Shown here: piece by piece, positions 1-7,674 of the stretch
Layout of the letters: every line of letters starts with the position of its first letter
How positions within the stretch are numbered: the first letter of the stretch is position 1
From: Patulibacter medicamentivorans
Lineage (GTDB): Bacteria; Actinomycetota; Thermoleophilia; Solirubrobacterales; Solirubrobacteraceae
Direction: 5' to 3'
NCBI RefSeq assembly: GCF_000240225.1
Contig: NZ_AGUD01000244.1
Span: 1-64,000, forward strand
DNA length: 64,000 nt
The notes under the pieces: generated by a model
What the model was told of the DNA's origin: nothing
Database searches by the model: none
What the model saw: the letters and a program-made list of their open reading frames with translations, nothing else
Translations under genes and position numbers: made by a program

Positions 1-252
1 CCGGCCGCCGGCGAGCTGCCGTGGGCGGCGCTGCTGGAGCGCGCGCTGCGCTGGGCCGCCAGGCCGCCGGTGGCCCCGATCCGGGGCGACCTGCTCGCCG
101 ATCGCCTGGGGCTGCGTCACGGGCCCGTGCTCGGGGCGCTGCTGCAGGAGCTGACGATCGCCGCCGACGCCGGCCGCGTCGCCTCGCAGGAGGACGCGGT
201 CGCGCTGGCGGGGCGCCTGCTGGCGGCGGGCCCCGGCGCGGGCGACGGATAG
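1..252 (+). CDS. CCA tRNA nucleotidyltransferase, C-terminal fragment
   Basis: The frame is open from the first base of the window and ends at 252, so only the last 83 residues are visible. They carry the pattern PIRGDLLADRLGLRHGPVLG, followed by a helix ending in EDAVALA. This matches the C-terminal tail of class II CCA-adding enzymes/poly(A) polymerase-like nucleotidyltransferases, which build or repair the 3' CCA of tRNAs. The catalytic head domain lies outside the window, so activity cannot be judged. The tRNAs here (15.7-17.8 kb) lack an encoded CCA, consistent with a need for this enzyme. The HIT gene starts 10 bases downstream but has its own -10-like element overlapping this stop codon. 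The family call is inference from a short tail. Confidence 0.7.
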   Translation, partial: PAAGELPWAALLERALRWAARPPVAPIRGDLLADRLGLRHGPVLGALLQELTIAADAGRVASQEDAVALAGRLLAAGPGAGDG

Positions 253-255
253 TCT
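250..255 (+). promoter_or_regulatory. -10-like element of the HIT gene (leaderless type)
   Basis: TAGTCT ends 6 bases before the ATG at 262, and there is no Shine-Dalgarno sequence. Transcription would start at or next to the start codon. Confidence 0.45.
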
Positions 256-261
256 GCGGGC

Positions 262-678
262 ATGGCCGATCGGGATCCCGACTGCATCTTCTGCAAGATC
301 GTCGCGGGCGAGCTGCCCTCGCTGGTGGTGGAGGAGGACGAGCGCACCGTCGCGTTCCTCGACGTCAACCCGGCGACGCCGGGCCACACCGTGGTCGTGC
401 CGCGGGTCCACACCAGGGACCTGCTGACGATCGGCGCCGAGGACCTGGCCGCCTGCGCCGCGACGGCCCAGCGGGTCGCCGCGCGCGCCACCGAGCGGCT
501 CGAGGCGAGCGGGATCAACCTGCTCAACAACCGCGGCTCGCACGCCTGGCAGACGGTCTTCCACTTCCACCTGCACGTGATCCCGCGCTTCGCCGACGAC
601 CCGCTGCGGCTGCCGTGGACGCCGACCCCGGGCGATCGCGACGAGATCGTCGCCAACCACGCGCGCCTGACCGCCTAG
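262..678 (+). CDS. HIT family nucleotide hydrolase/transferase
   Basis: A 138-residue protein of typical HIT (histidine triad) size. The signature HFHLHVIPR is at about residues 101-109, with His101, His103 and His105 forming the HxHxH active site. CIFC at residues 8-11 is the N-terminal cysteine pair found in many Hint/HinT-like proteins. The family hydrolyses purine nucleoside phosphoramidates or dinucleoside polyphosphates in the cytoplasm; the exact substrate cannot be read from sequence. The ATG at 262 follows a TAGTCT hexamer by 6 bases, supporting a leaderless start. The next gene lies in the same direction about 65 bases on. Confidence 0.9.
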   Translation: MADRDPDCIFCKIVAGELPSLVVEEDERTVAFLDVNPATPGHTVVVPRVHTRDLLTIGAEDLAACAATAQRVAARATERLEASGINLLNNRGSHAWQTVFHFHLHVIPRFADDPLRLPWTPTPGDRDEIVANHARLTA

Positions 679-743
679 ATCGCGGACGCGGTCGCCGCGC
701 CCACGGCCGACCCGACCTCGCCCCGACCGCCGACCTCACGCTC

Positions 744-1628
744 GTGCCCGTCGCCCTCAGCTCCGGCCGCTGGATCCACTACCGCGACCTCGGCGCGGGC
801 GCCCAGGATCCCGTCCCGGTGCTGCTGCTGATGGGCCTGGGGGGCTCCGGGCGGCTGTGGTGGCGGCTGGAGCCGCACCTGACGCCGTCGTGGCGGCTGC
901 TGGTGCCCGACCAGCGGGGGACGGGCCTGTCGGACCGGCTGCTGCGCCCGCTGACGATGCGGACGCTGGTCGACGACGCGCTGGCGGTGCTCGACGACGC
1001 CGGGGCCGCGCGGGCCCACGTCGTCGGGATCTCGCTCGGCGGCATGGTGGCGCAGCGGCTGGCGCTGGACCACCGCGACCGGGTCCGGTCGCTGCTGCTG
1101 GCCGCGACGGCGTCGCAGGGCCGACGGCTGGCGCCGCGGCTGCCGTGGCGCGAGGCCGGGATCGCCGCCGCCCGGCCGCTGCTGGGGGCGACCGAGACCG
1201 TCCGCCGGATGGCGCCGGCGCTCTACGGCCCGCGGACGGTCGCCGAGCGTCCGGAGCGGATCGACGAGGACTTGCTGGAGCGCGGACGCGATCCGACCCC
1301 GACGGTCACCGCGGCGGCCCAGCTGGCCGTCGCCGTCGGTCACGACAGCCGCGCCCGGCTGGGCGAGCTGGGAGGGCTGACGGTGACGGTGGTGCACGGC
1401 GAGGCCGACCGGCTGATCGGCGTCGAGCACGGGCGCGCGCTTGCAGCGGCGATCCCGGGCTGCGAATCGGTCATGATCCCGAGTGCCGGGCACCTGCTCG
1501 TCACCGATGCCGAACAGGCCACCGCCCGCGCCGTCGCCGCGCACCTGCGCCGGGCCAACCGGGGACCCACGGTCCCGTCCGGAGCGGCGATCGCCGACTC
1601 GGACGCTGGTCCAGCTGGCCCGCCGTGA
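744..1628 (+). CDS. alpha/beta hydrolase
   Basis: A 294-residue alpha/beta-hydrolase fold protein. The nucleophile elbow GISLGG places Ser97, Asp222 (HGEADRL) is the likely acid, and His250 (SAGHLL) completes the triad. An oxyanion-hole segment LMGLGGSG is near residue 30. No signal peptide is visible, so it is probably cytoplasmic. The frame stays open upstream across the HIT gene, but homology to the fold begins near SSGRWIHY, so GTG 744 was chosen. The substrate is unknown; relatives include esterases, haloperoxidase-like enzymes and lactonases. The C-terminal 20 residues beyond the fold are Pro/Gly/Ala rich and look like an unstructured tail. Confidence 0.85.
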   Translation: MPVALSSGRWIHYRDLGAGAQDPVPVLLLMGLGGSGRLWWRLEPHLTPSWRLLVPDQRGTGLSDRLLRPLTMRTLVDDALAVLDDAGAARAHVVGISLGGMVAQRLALDHRDRVRSLLLAATASQGRRLAPRLPWREAGIAAARPLLGATETVRRMAPALYGPRTVAERPERIDEDLLERGRDPTPTVTAAAQLAVAVGHDSRARLGELGGLTVTVVHGEADRLIGVEHGRALAAAIPGCESVMIPSAGHLLVTDAEQATARAVAAHLRRANRGPTVPSGAAIADSDAGPAGPP

Positions 1629-1664
1629 CGCAACTTCGATCCCCCCGGAGGGTTACCGACCACT

Positions 1665-2363
1665 ATGAGCAGTCGTCGTCTCATCGCATCCCTGGGCCTG
1701 GCGGCCACCGCATCCGTGCTGCTGCCGGCGATCGCCGCGGGAGCAACGATCAGCGAGGTGGGCGAGGTCAAGGACGGCAAGGCCCCACGCTGCCCCGAGG
1801 CCTGCTCCGTCGTGACCCGCACCACCGGCCTGCCGACCTCGATCGCGGGCGATCGCAACATCTTCAAGATCCCGAGCAACGGTCGGGTCGTGGCGTGGAC
1901 GGTGACCCTCGGCGCCCCGGCGACGAAGGACCGCGCCGCGCTCCAGAAGCAGCTCGGCCGCGCCAAGGCCCAGCTGGTGATCCTGCGTCGCGGCAAGAGC
2001 GTCGCGGCGACCGTCGTCGGCGCCTCGTCGGCCAAGACGCTCGACCCGTACTTCGGCGGCTCGGTGACGTTCGCGCTGCCGAAGTCGCTCGCCGTCCGCA
2101 AGGGCGACGTGATCGGCCTCAGCGTCCCGTCGTGGGCGCCGGTCCTGGTCCAGGGCTACGACGCGAACACCTCGTGGCGCGCCAGCCGTCCCCGTGGCCG
2201 CTGCGGCGGCACGACCGACGAGCGCAAGCAGGACTACTACGTCGACACCACGCTCGCCGCCGGCAAGTCGGGCACGTTCAACTGCCTCTACAAGTCGGAG
2301 CGGATGGCCTACAGCGCCACCTTCATCCCGACGCCCGTGCCGAAGAAGACCACTACCCGCTAG
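1665..2363 (+). CDS. secreted protein of unknown function
   Basis: A 232-residue protein with a clear Sec signal: basic MSSRR, a hydrophobic core, and likely cleavage after AIAAGA near residue 27. A strong GGAGG lies upstream (1647-1651). The mature part has four cysteines (two in PRCPEACS near residue 45, two more in GRCGG and FNCLY), suggesting two disulfides, and predicted beta-rich segments such as GRVVAWTVTLGAP. No enzyme motif was recognised. It ends in a basic TTTR tail. Proteins with this layout are common as exported proteins of Thermoleophilia, but I cannot assign a function. It converges on the lipoprotein gene, with a hairpin repeat between them. Confidence 0.8.
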   Translation: MSSRRLIASLGLAATASVLLPAIAAGATISEVGEVKDGKAPRCPEACSVVTRTTGLPTSIAGDRNIFKIPSNGRVVAWTVTLGAPATKDRAALQKQLGRAKAQLVILRRGKSVAATVVGASSAKTLDPYFGGSVTFALPKSLAVRKGDVIGLSVPSWAPVLVQGYDANTSWRASRPRGRCGGTTDERKQDYYVDTTLAAGKSGTFNCLYKSERMAYSATFIPTPVPKKTTTR

Positions 2364-2438
2364 CCGTCGGGACGTTGCGGTCGCCCAGCGACCGCGACGT
2401 CACAAGCCCCGGCCAGTACTGCCGAGCGAACACCGGCG

Positions 2439-2472
2439 CGAGATGCGAAGCGTCCACGGACGCCTCGCGCCG
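2439..2472 (-). repeat. 34-base hairpin element, copy 1 (terminator of the lipoprotein gene)
   Basis: This 34-base sequence is identical, in reverse complement, to 11718-11751. Read on the minus strand it begins 4 bases after the lipoprotein stop codon. It folds into an 11-bp stem (one G-U pair) with a two-base GT centre. In both copies the element has the same orientation and distance to the preceding stop codon, so it behaves like a reused 3' terminator or processing hairpin. Confidence 0.75.
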
Positions 2473-2476
2473 CGGC

Positions 2477-2995
2477 CTAGCGGCAGACGCCGGGATTCGT
2501 CTGGCAGAACTCGTTGAACTCGCCCGGGGCGGCGCCGCCGGAGGAGCCGCTGCCGGACGAGCCACTGCCCGAGGAACCGCTGCCCGACGAGCCGCTGCCC
2601 GACGAGCCGCTGCCCGACGAGCCGGTCCCGGTCCCGCTGCCGGTCGACGCGCCGCCGGAGGTGCCGCCGGAGGTCCCCGTGCCGGTGCCCGTGCCGCCGC
2701 TGGAGGTCCCGCCGGAGGTGCCGCCCGAGGAGCCGTCGCCCGACGACGTGTCGGAGCTGCCGCTCGAGTCGGTCGACGTGGCGGGGGTGGGGCCGGTGGT
2801 CGACTGGGGCAGGTCGCTCAGCGAGCTGACCTGGTCGCCGGCGCCGGGCGAGCTGTCGCCGCTCGGGGGCCGCAGGGCCGGTGCCGACTTGGGCTCGACG
2901 TCGGAGACGGCGTCGCCGCCGCAGGCGGCCAGGCCGGTGGTCGCGACCGCGAGGGCCACGAGGGTGAGCAGCTGGGGGAGGCGTCGAGCGAGCAT
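2477..2995 (-). CDS. Ser/Gly/Thr-rich lipoprotein
   Basis: A 172-residue protein starting MLARRLPQLL with a lipoprotein signal. The lipobox LAAC puts the lipidated cysteine near residue 24, followed by GGD. The mature part is almost entirely low complexity: Ser-Gly-Thr repeats including five 5-residue SGSGS-type units, ending in a short tail with two cysteines (FCQTNPGVCR). It is likely anchored to the outer face of the membrane with the repeats acting as a flexible stalk. No catalytic domain is present. The frame is open farther upstream, but the ATG at 2995 gives a perfect signal peptide. The DNA repeat may vary in copy number. The function is unknown. Confidence 0.75.
   Translation of the reverse strand: MLARRLPQLLTLVALAVATTGLAACGGDAVSDVEPKSAPALRPPSGDSSPGAGDQVSSLSDLPQSTTGPTPATSTDSSGSSDTSSGDGSSGGTSGGTSSGGTGTGTGTSGGTSGGASTGSGTGTGSSGSGSSGSGSSGSGSSGSGSSGSGSSGGAAPGEFNEFCQTNPGVCR
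2544..2618 (-). repeat. 15-base tandem repeat in the lipoprotein gene
   Basis: Five near-identical 15-base units (2544-2558, 2559-2573, 2574-2588, 2589-2603, 2604-2618) encode repeated SGSGS-type pentapeptides. Because the unit is a multiple of three, slippage would change stalk length without shifting frame. Confidence 0.85.
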
Positions 2996-3027
2996 CGATC
3001 GGGCCGGACCGCGTCGCGGCCGCGGCG

Positions 3028-3300
3028 TCAGGCGGTGGTGATCGGCCCCATGCGACGGCCGCAGGTCGGGCAGTCGTTGAGGTCGCGCTGGGCCATCTGG
3101 TCGCACCAGGGGCAGTGGCGCAGGTTCTCGATCGCCCACGGGAGGTTTGACGGGCTCGGCGCCAGCGGCGTGAGCTTGGCCACGACCTCGAGCGGCTCAC
3201 CGCTGTCGCTGTCGCGGTAGGTGTGGCCGGGCTCGGCCTCGATGATCACCTCGCGGCCCGTGGAGGGCGCGCGGAAGCGGTAGCGCTGACGGACGGCCAT
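3028..3300 (-). CDS. small zinc-ribbon protein
   Basis: A 90-residue protein. The N-terminal half is a small beta-rich domain (RQRYRFRAPSTGREV, then PGHTYRDSDSGEPLEVV). The C-terminal third holds two CxxC pairs, CPWC and CPTC, separated by about 12 residues, the pattern of a rubredoxin-like or RanBP-type zinc ribbon. No membrane segment or signal is present, so a cytoplasmic location is likely. It starts at the ATG at 3300 and is followed on the same strand, 32 bases later, by the lipoprotein gene. The frame upstream overlaps the AraC-like gene in another reading and is not used. Specific function unknown; protein- or nucleic-acid-binding is possible. Confidence 0.75.
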   Translation of the reverse strand: MAVRQRYRFRAPSTGREVIIEAEPGHTYRDSDSGEPLEVVAKLTPLAPSPSNLPWAIENLRHCPWCDQMAQRDLNDCPTCGRRMGPITTA

Positions 3301-3391
3301 GACTGAGAATCTACCTGCTCGTGCGGCCACTCGCGCAGCCGCCGCGTCGGTCGGTGGCGAGGCGCCAGCGCCCGGAGGGCCTTCGGGGCGC

Positions 3392-3790
3392 TCAGGCCGC
3401 CTGGGCCTGGCCGATCGCCTCGCGCAGGTCGCGCAGGCGGCCGATCTGACGGCCGACGCGGTACTGCGAGGGCGACATGCCGTGGTGGCGCCGGAACGCC
3501 TTGGCGAACTGCGCCGGCTGGCGGTAGCCGACCTGGCGCGCCGCGTCGCGGACCGAGACCGGGCCGCTGGCGAGGATGTCCGCCGCGCGGTCCATCCGGA
3601 TGCCCGTGAGGGAGGTCCGGAAGCTGGTGTCGCCGACCTCGTGGAAGGCGCGCTGCAGCTGCCGGCAGGAGCACGCGACGCGTCCCGCCAAGTCGGCCAC
3701 GGTGAGGTCGGAGGCGTACTCCTGTTCGAGGATCGACACCGCCTCCTCGTAGAGCGCGGTGCGGATGCAGATGGTGTCAGGACGCTGCAT
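3392..3790 (-). CDS. stand-alone AraC-type HTH regulator
   Basis: A 132-residue protein that is almost only an AraC/XylS DNA-binding domain. Two helix-turn-helix units are visible: the first around LTVADLAGRVACSCRQLQRAF (residues about 30-50), the second around SVRDAARQVGYRQPAQFAKA, followed by the family signature FRRHHGMSPSQYR. The N-terminal ligand-binding or dimerisation domain usual in the family is absent. Position is probably as a small cytoplasmic transcription factor acting without an effector domain, like MarA/SoxS. It is divergent from the CBS gene, with 233 bases between starts, so it might regulate that gene or itself. ATG 3790 was chosen because homology starts soon after it; an in-frame start exists at 3856. 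Confidence 0.85.
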   Translation of the reverse strand: MQRPDTICIRTALYEEAVSILEQEYASDLTVADLAGRVACSCRQLQRAFHEVGDTSFRTSLTGIRMDRAADILASGPVSVRDAARQVGYRQPAQFAKAFRRHHGMSPSQYRVGRQIGRLRDLREAIGQAQAA

Positions 3791-3939
3791 GTCGTCTGGG
3801 GTACGGGCGAGCGGCCGCTGGGGATCACCGCCCGGCGAATATTGGCGCGTTGCCACTCGTGCGTGCGCCGCGCCGCAGGCCGCCGGCGGTGGGCTCCCGG
3901 TCGCCGTCGCGGACGCTCGTGCGGGGCCGGTCAGTGCGC

Positions 3940-4023
3940 TACGATTGTCACGATCTATGAGCTTGTGCCGAACGGCACGAGCAGAATCCGACGCCCCACC
4001 GGGGCGGGAAAGGCGCCGAATCG
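3940..4023 (+). promoter_or_regulatory. -10-like element and structured 5' leader of the CBS gene
   Basis: TACGAT (3940-3945) resembles the -10 elements seen elsewhere in the window. The roughly 70-base leader that would follow contains a 9-bp hairpin with GAAC loop (about 3960-3982, stem GTGCC/GGCAC extended by GCT/AGC) and a second hairpin CGCCCC-ACC-GGGGCG just upstream of the start. I cannot match it to a known riboswitch class. Confidence 0.4.
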
Positions 4024-4455
4024 ATGCTGGTCCGCGATGCGATGAGCCCGAAGGTCGTCGAGGTGGGGCCGTCCCACACGCTCCGCCAGGCGGCCGAGCA
4101 GATGACGGCCGCCAAGGTCGGATCGGCGGTGGTCAGCGATCCCGACGGTGCCGGGCCCGGCATCGTCACCGAGCGCGACGTCCTGATCGCGGTCGCGCGC
4201 GGGCTCGACCTCGACCGGGTCGTGGTCGGCGACCACGTCGGCTCCTCGGTCGTCTACGCCGCGCCCGACTGGTCGCTGGACGACGCGGCCGACGCGATGG
4301 CCCGCGGGCGCTTCCGCCACCTGGTCGTCCTCGACGGCGCCTCGATCGTCGGCGTCGTCTCGGTCCGCGACATCATCCACGCCTGGGCCAACGAGCGGGC
4401 CGAGCGCGGCGCCGTCGAGCACCACGCCGCCGCGGGCGTGATCGGGACCGCCTAG
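4024..4455 (+). CDS. two-CBS-domain protein
   Basis: A 143-residue protein made of two CBS repeats, about residues 8-60 (MSPKVVEVGPSHTLRQAAEQM...GIVTERDVL) and 72-130 (APDWSLDDAADAMARGRFRHLVVLDG...GVVSVRDII). Both end in the typical (V/I)-(T/S)-x-R-D-(V/I) segment that contacts the ribose/phosphate of adenine nucleotides. Such stand-alone CBS pairs bind AMP, ATP, SAM or NAD and act as energy or redox sensors in the cytoplasm. No effector domain is fused, and the partner is unknown. It has a structured leader and ends at a strong shared terminator with trxB. Confidence 0.88.
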   Translation: MLVRDAMSPKVVEVGPSHTLRQAAEQMTAAKVGSAVVSDPDGAGPGIVTERDVLIAVARGLDLDRVVVGDHVGSSVVYAAPDWSLDDAADAMARGRFRHLVVLDGASIVGVVSVRDIIHAWANERAERGAVEHHAAAGVIGTA

Positions 4456-4465
4456 GGCAGCCGCT

Positions 4466-4497
4466 CGCCTGGCTCCACCCGCGGGCGGAGCCAGGCG
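4466..4497. terminator. bidirectional terminator between the CBS gene and trxB
   Basis: A perfect 11-bp inverted repeat (CGCCTGGCTCC / GGAGCCAGGCG) with a 10-base loop sits between two convergent genes, 10 bases after one stop and 6 after the other. Confidence 0.85.
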
Positions 4498-4503
4498 CGG
4501 GGC

Positions 4504-5493
4504 CTAGGCCCGGGCCGCGACCGTGCCGGCGTCGGTCGCCAGCGCGGGAACGTCGCGCAGGTAGCGCTCGGCGTCCAGCGCGGCCTTGCAGCCGGAGCCG
4601 GCGGCGGTGACCGCCTGGCGGTACGAGGAGTCGATCAGGTCGCCGGCGGCGAAGACGCCGGGGCGGTTGGTCCGGGTGGTGACCCCGTCGACCAGCACGT
4701 AGCCCTCGTCGTCGACGTCGATCTGGCCGCGGACCAGCTCGCTCTGCGGGTCGTGGCCGATCGCGATGAAGGCGCCGGCGATCTCGATCGTCTCCAGCTC
4801 GCCGGTCTCGACGTGCTTGAGGACCGCGGTCTGCAGCGGCTTGAGCCCCTCGCCCGGCTCGGCCGCGAAGTGGTCGATCACGTACGGGGTCTTGAAGCGG
4901 ATGTTCTCGACGGCCTTGGCACGGTCGAGCATGATCGCCGACGCGCGGAACTCGTCGCGGCGGTTGACGATCGTCACCGAGCGGCCGAACTTGGCCAGGA
5001 AGATCGCCTCCTCCATGGCGCTGTCGCCGCCGCCGACGATCAGCGTGTCGCGGTCCTTGAAGAACGCCGCGTCGCAGGTCGCGCAGTAGGAGACGCCGCG
5101 GCCCGACAGCTCGTCCTCGCCGGGCACGCCGAGCTTGCGGTGCTCGGCGCCGGTGGCGACGATCACCGCGCGGGTGCGGTACTCGGTGTCGTCGACCCAG
5201 ACGCTGTGCAGGCCGCCGGGCTCGCTGGCGAAGTCGACCTTCGTCACCTGCTCGGTCTTCAGTCGCGCGCCGAACCGCTCGGCCTGGTCGCGCAGGTCCT
5301 GCATCATGTCCGGCCCCATGATGCCCTTGGGGTAGCCGGGGAAGTTCTCGACGTCGGTCGTCTGCTGCAGCAGGCCGCCCCAGTTCCAGCCCTCGATCAC
5401 GAGCGGCTCGAGCTCGGCGCGCGCGGTGTAGAGCGCCGCCGTGTAGCCCGCGGGGCCGCTGCCGATGACGATGACGTTCTCGGGGTCGGGCAT
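4504..5493 (-). CDS. trxB: thioredoxin reductase
   Basis: A 329-residue low-molecular-weight thioredoxin-disulfide reductase that uses NADPH and FAD to reduce thioredoxin in the cytoplasm. Visible motifs are the FAD dinucleotide fold GSGPAG at residues 11-16, the redox centre CATC at 137-140, the NADPH site GGGDSA at 154-159, and the C-terminal FAD motif GVFAAGDL. The length is normal for the family. Two ATGs are possible, at 5502 and 5493. A GAGG lies directly against the first but 9 bases before the second, so 5493 is preferred. No thioredoxin gene is adjacent. Confidence 0.95.
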   Translation of the reverse strand: MPDPENVIVIGSGPAGYTAALYTARAELEPLVIEGWNWGGLLQQTTDVENFPGYPKGIMGPDMMQDLRDQAERFGARLKTEQVTKVDFASEPGGLHSVWVDDTEYRTRAVIVATGAEHRKLGVPGEDELSGRGVSYCATCDAAFFKDRDTLIVGGGDSAMEEAIFLAKFGRSVTIVNRRDEFRASAIMLDRAKAVENIRFKTPYVIDHFAAEPGEGLKPLQTAVLKHVETGELETIEIAGAFIAIGHDPQSELVRGQIDVDDEGYVLVDGVTTRTNRPGVFAAGDLIDSSYRQAVTAAGSGCKAALDAERYLRDVPALATDAGTVAARA

Positions 5494-5618
5494 GGCGTTC
5501 ATCCTCGTGGATTCTGGCGGACGGTGGGGTCGCGGGCTGAAAGCGCAGCTGCGCTCCTTCACTTTACAAAATGAAGTAGCCGTCGTGCGTGACCGCGGCC
5601 ACGTTGGCGCGGGCCTGC

Positions 5619-6554
5619 TCAGCCGCGCTGGGCGCGGGCCTCGAGGCGGCTCACCAGCCGCGCCAGCCGCCCCAGCGGCCGAGCCGCGCGCGGGGCCGAC
5701 CGGCGGACGCCCTCGGCGAGCGCGCCGCCGGCGATCAGGTCGGTGACGTAGTGCTCGCCCAGGTAGACGAGGGCGAAGCCGAGGGTGCTGGCGTAGGTCC
5801 AGCCGATCACGCCCTGGACGGGGCCGATGTCGCGCAGGACCTGGGCCGCGGCGACCGAGGTGCCGAAGTGCAGCGACGGCATCGCCGCCAGCGGGTTGCC
5901 GCCGAGGGTGCCGTAGAGCTGGCCCCAGCGCGCGCCGAAGACGCGCTCGCCGTACTCGCGCATCAGCCGGCGCAGCGGCGGCCCGTCGCCGTGGTCGATC
6001 CGGCCGGTCTCCGCGGCGTACCACGGGGGCGCGGTCGGGACCGCCCAGTAGACGACGGCGCCGAGGTCGAAGGTCGCGTAGATCCGGGCCGCGGCCTGGG
6101 GGAACTGGTCGCGGTGGCGCAGCAGGACGTAGGCGGCGGTCGTGTGCGGAACCGCGAACCAGACCCAGTGGCTCCAGACGAGGACCTTCTCCCAGAGCCC
6201 GTAGCGGCCCTCGCGGTGCAGGGCCTGCTGCAGGCGGACGCTCGGGATCCGGCCGAGGCCGAGCACGGTGTCGCTGCGGACGGGGTAGTCGACGCGGACG
6301 CGGGCGCGCAGGCGCTCGGGGTCGTCGGCGGGCATCTCGTAGGCGGCGAAGTAGGCCCACATCTGCAGGCAGGCGACCGCCACGTCCCGCGCGCGGGAGC
6401 GGGGGACGGCGACGCAGAGGGCGGCCGGCGCGGTCGCGGCGGCGCCGATCACCGTCGAGGGCCGCAGGCGCAGGCGCCGGCGGACGACTGGTGCGGCCGC
6501 TCCGAGCGCCACCGCCGCCCATGCGGCCGTGCGGATGGCTTTCCCGGACGACAC
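5619..6554 (-). CDS. PAP2-superfamily membrane phosphatase/transferase
   Basis: A 311-residue polytopic membrane protein. The PAP2/AUR1-like catalytic motifs are present: PSLHF at residues 226-230 (His229) and GEHYVTD at 266-272 (His268, Asp272), within hydrophobic segments. The family cleaves or transfers phosphate from lipid or polyprenyl phosphates. Relatives of this subtype (inositol-phosphorylceramide-synthase-like) are often annotated as phosphatase PAP2 proteins acting in mycobacterial-type lipid synthesis. The substrate is not deducible. It starts at the ATG at 6554, with five or six predicted membrane spans. It stands alone between trxB and a divergent crotonase gene. Confidence 0.85.
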   Translation of the reverse strand: MSSGKAIRTAAWAAVALGAAAPVVRRRLRLRPSTVIGAAATAPAALCVAVPRSRARDVAVACLQMWAYFAAYEMPADDPERLRARVRVDYPVRSDTVLGLGRIPSVRLQQALHREGRYGLWEKVLVWSHWVWFAVPHTTAAYVLLRHRDQFPQAAARIYATFDLGAVVYWAVPTAPPWYAAETGRIDHGDGPPLRRLMREYGERVFGARWGQLYGTLGGNPLAAMPSLHFGTSVAAAQVLRDIGPVQGVIGWTYASTLGFALVYLGEHYVTDLIAGGALAEGVRRSAPRAARPLGRLARLVSRLEARAQRG

Positions 6555-6703
6555 GACCGCGGGAGCCTATCGCTCACCGGCGAGCGCTACGGCGTGGCGC
6601 GACGGCGCTCCCGTCGGCCCGGGGGGAACGGGCTCGCGGAGGCGCCCCGGGAGCCGTCGCGGGGCTCGCGGCGCGCTCGGCTGGCTGTCCAGCCAGTCTC
6701 TGG

Positions 6704-6709
6704 CAGACT
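6704..6709 (+). promoter_or_regulatory. -10-like element of the crotonase gene
   Basis: CAGACT ends 6 bases before the ATG at 6716. It differs from TAGACT, seen elsewhere, only at the first base. Confidence 0.35.
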
Positions 6710-6715
6710 CCCGGC

Positions 6716-7537
6716 ATGAGCGAGTTCGAGACGGTCCAGTCCTTCGAGACGGTGAACCTCCTGCGCGACGACGCCGCGGCGATCGTCGAGATGAACCGTC
6801 CCGAGGTGCTCAACGCCTGGAACGGCCAGGTCGGGGAGGACCTGGTCGCCGCCCTCCAGGCCTGCGCCGCCGACGACGTGCGCGCGGTGATGGTGACCGG
6901 CGCCGGTCGCGCGTTCTCCGCCGGCGCCGACCTGTCCTCGTTCGGCGAGGGCGGGATCCCGCTGCTGCCGAGCGGCCGCCCGAACCTCGAGCAGGTCCTC
7001 CAGAGCCGCTACCACCCGATCATCCGCCTGGTCCGCCGGCTCGAGAAGCCGGTGCTCGCCGCCGTCGACGGCGCGGCCGCGGGGATCGGGATGTCGTTCG
7101 CGCTCGCGTGCGACCTGGTCACGGTCAGCGAGCGCGCCAGCCTCAACCACGCCTTCACCAAGATCGGGCTCGGTCCCGACGGCGGCGCGTCGGTCTTCCT
7201 CGTCAACCGGGTCGGCTGGACCCGCGCGGCCGAGATCATGTTCGAGGGCCGCAAGGTCCCGGCGGCCGAGGCGCAGGCGATCGGGCTGGTCAACCGGGTG
7301 CTGCCGGTGGAGGGCTTCCGGGCCGCGGCCGAGGAGCAGCTGCGGGCGCTGGCGGGTGGGCCGACGGCGGCCTACACGGCGATCAAGCGGACGCTCAACG
7401 CGCAGGTCGTCCGCCACCTCGAGGAGCTCTTCGCGATCGAGGCCCGCGAGCAGAGCCGGATGGCGGAGACCGAGGACTTCGTGTCCGCCGCGATGGCCTT
7501 CATGAGCAAGCAGGAACCGGTCTACAGCGGCCGATGA
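6716..7537 (+). CDS. enoyl-CoA hydratase/isomerase family protein
   Basis: A 273-residue crotonase-fold protein. The acyl-CoA oxyanion-hole segments are present: GAGRAFSAGADL near residues 60-71 and DGAAAGIGMSFALACDLV near 120-137. The PDGGASVFLVNRVG segment carries the acidic position typical of hydratases and isomerases. It probably acts in beta-oxidation or aromatic acid degradation as 2-enoyl-CoA hydratase (FadB/PaaG-like), but the subfamily cannot be fixed. The start at 6716 is supported by the -10-like hexamer 6 bases before it. The cox cluster follows in the same direction. A second, more divergent crotonase lies at 54312. Confidence 0.9.
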   Translation: MSEFETVQSFETVNLLRDDAAAIVEMNRPEVLNAWNGQVGEDLVAALQACAADDVRAVMVTGAGRAFSAGADLSSFGEGGIPLLPSGRPNLEQVLQSRYHPIIRLVRRLEKPVLAAVDGAAAGIGMSFALACDLVTVSERASLNHAFTKIGLGPDGGASVFLVNRVGWTRAAEIMFEGRKVPAAEAQAIGLVNRVLPVEGFRAAAEEQLRALAGGPTAAYTAIKRTLNAQVVRHLEELFAIEAREQSRMAETEDFVSAAMAFMSKQEPVYSGR

Positions 7538-7658
7538 ATCGGCGACGCTCGCCGAAGTGGCGCGTCGGCGTCCTCCGTCGAGCGGCCCGGGAACGCGTTG
7601 GCAACGGGGGTTCGGCGGGACCGAGGGGGGCGTGGTTCCCTCCCGTCGAGCCCGTCAC

Positions 7659-7664
7659 TAGAAT
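7659..7664 (+). promoter_or_regulatory. -10-like element of coxB
   Basis: TAGAAT is 10 bases before the TTG at 7675, supporting TTG as the start codon and an independent promoter for the oxidase cluster. Confidence 0.45.
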
Positions 7665-7674
7665 CGCGGGCGCT

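Noticed and set aside
2514-3041. A plus-strand proline/glutamate-repeat protein (PLPDEP units) that could look like a TonB-type linker
   Set aside because: The opposite strand has a perfect lipoprotein signal and lipobox, and the Pro-Glu repeat is simply the complement of the Ser-Gly repeat. A plus-strand gene would have no start signal or folded domain.
7534-7674. ATG 7534 overlapping the crotonase stop as the coxB start
   Set aside because: The extra 47 residues are Arg-rich and precede a signal-like segment, which is unusual. The TAGAAT 10 bases before TTG 7675 fits the start pattern of other genes.
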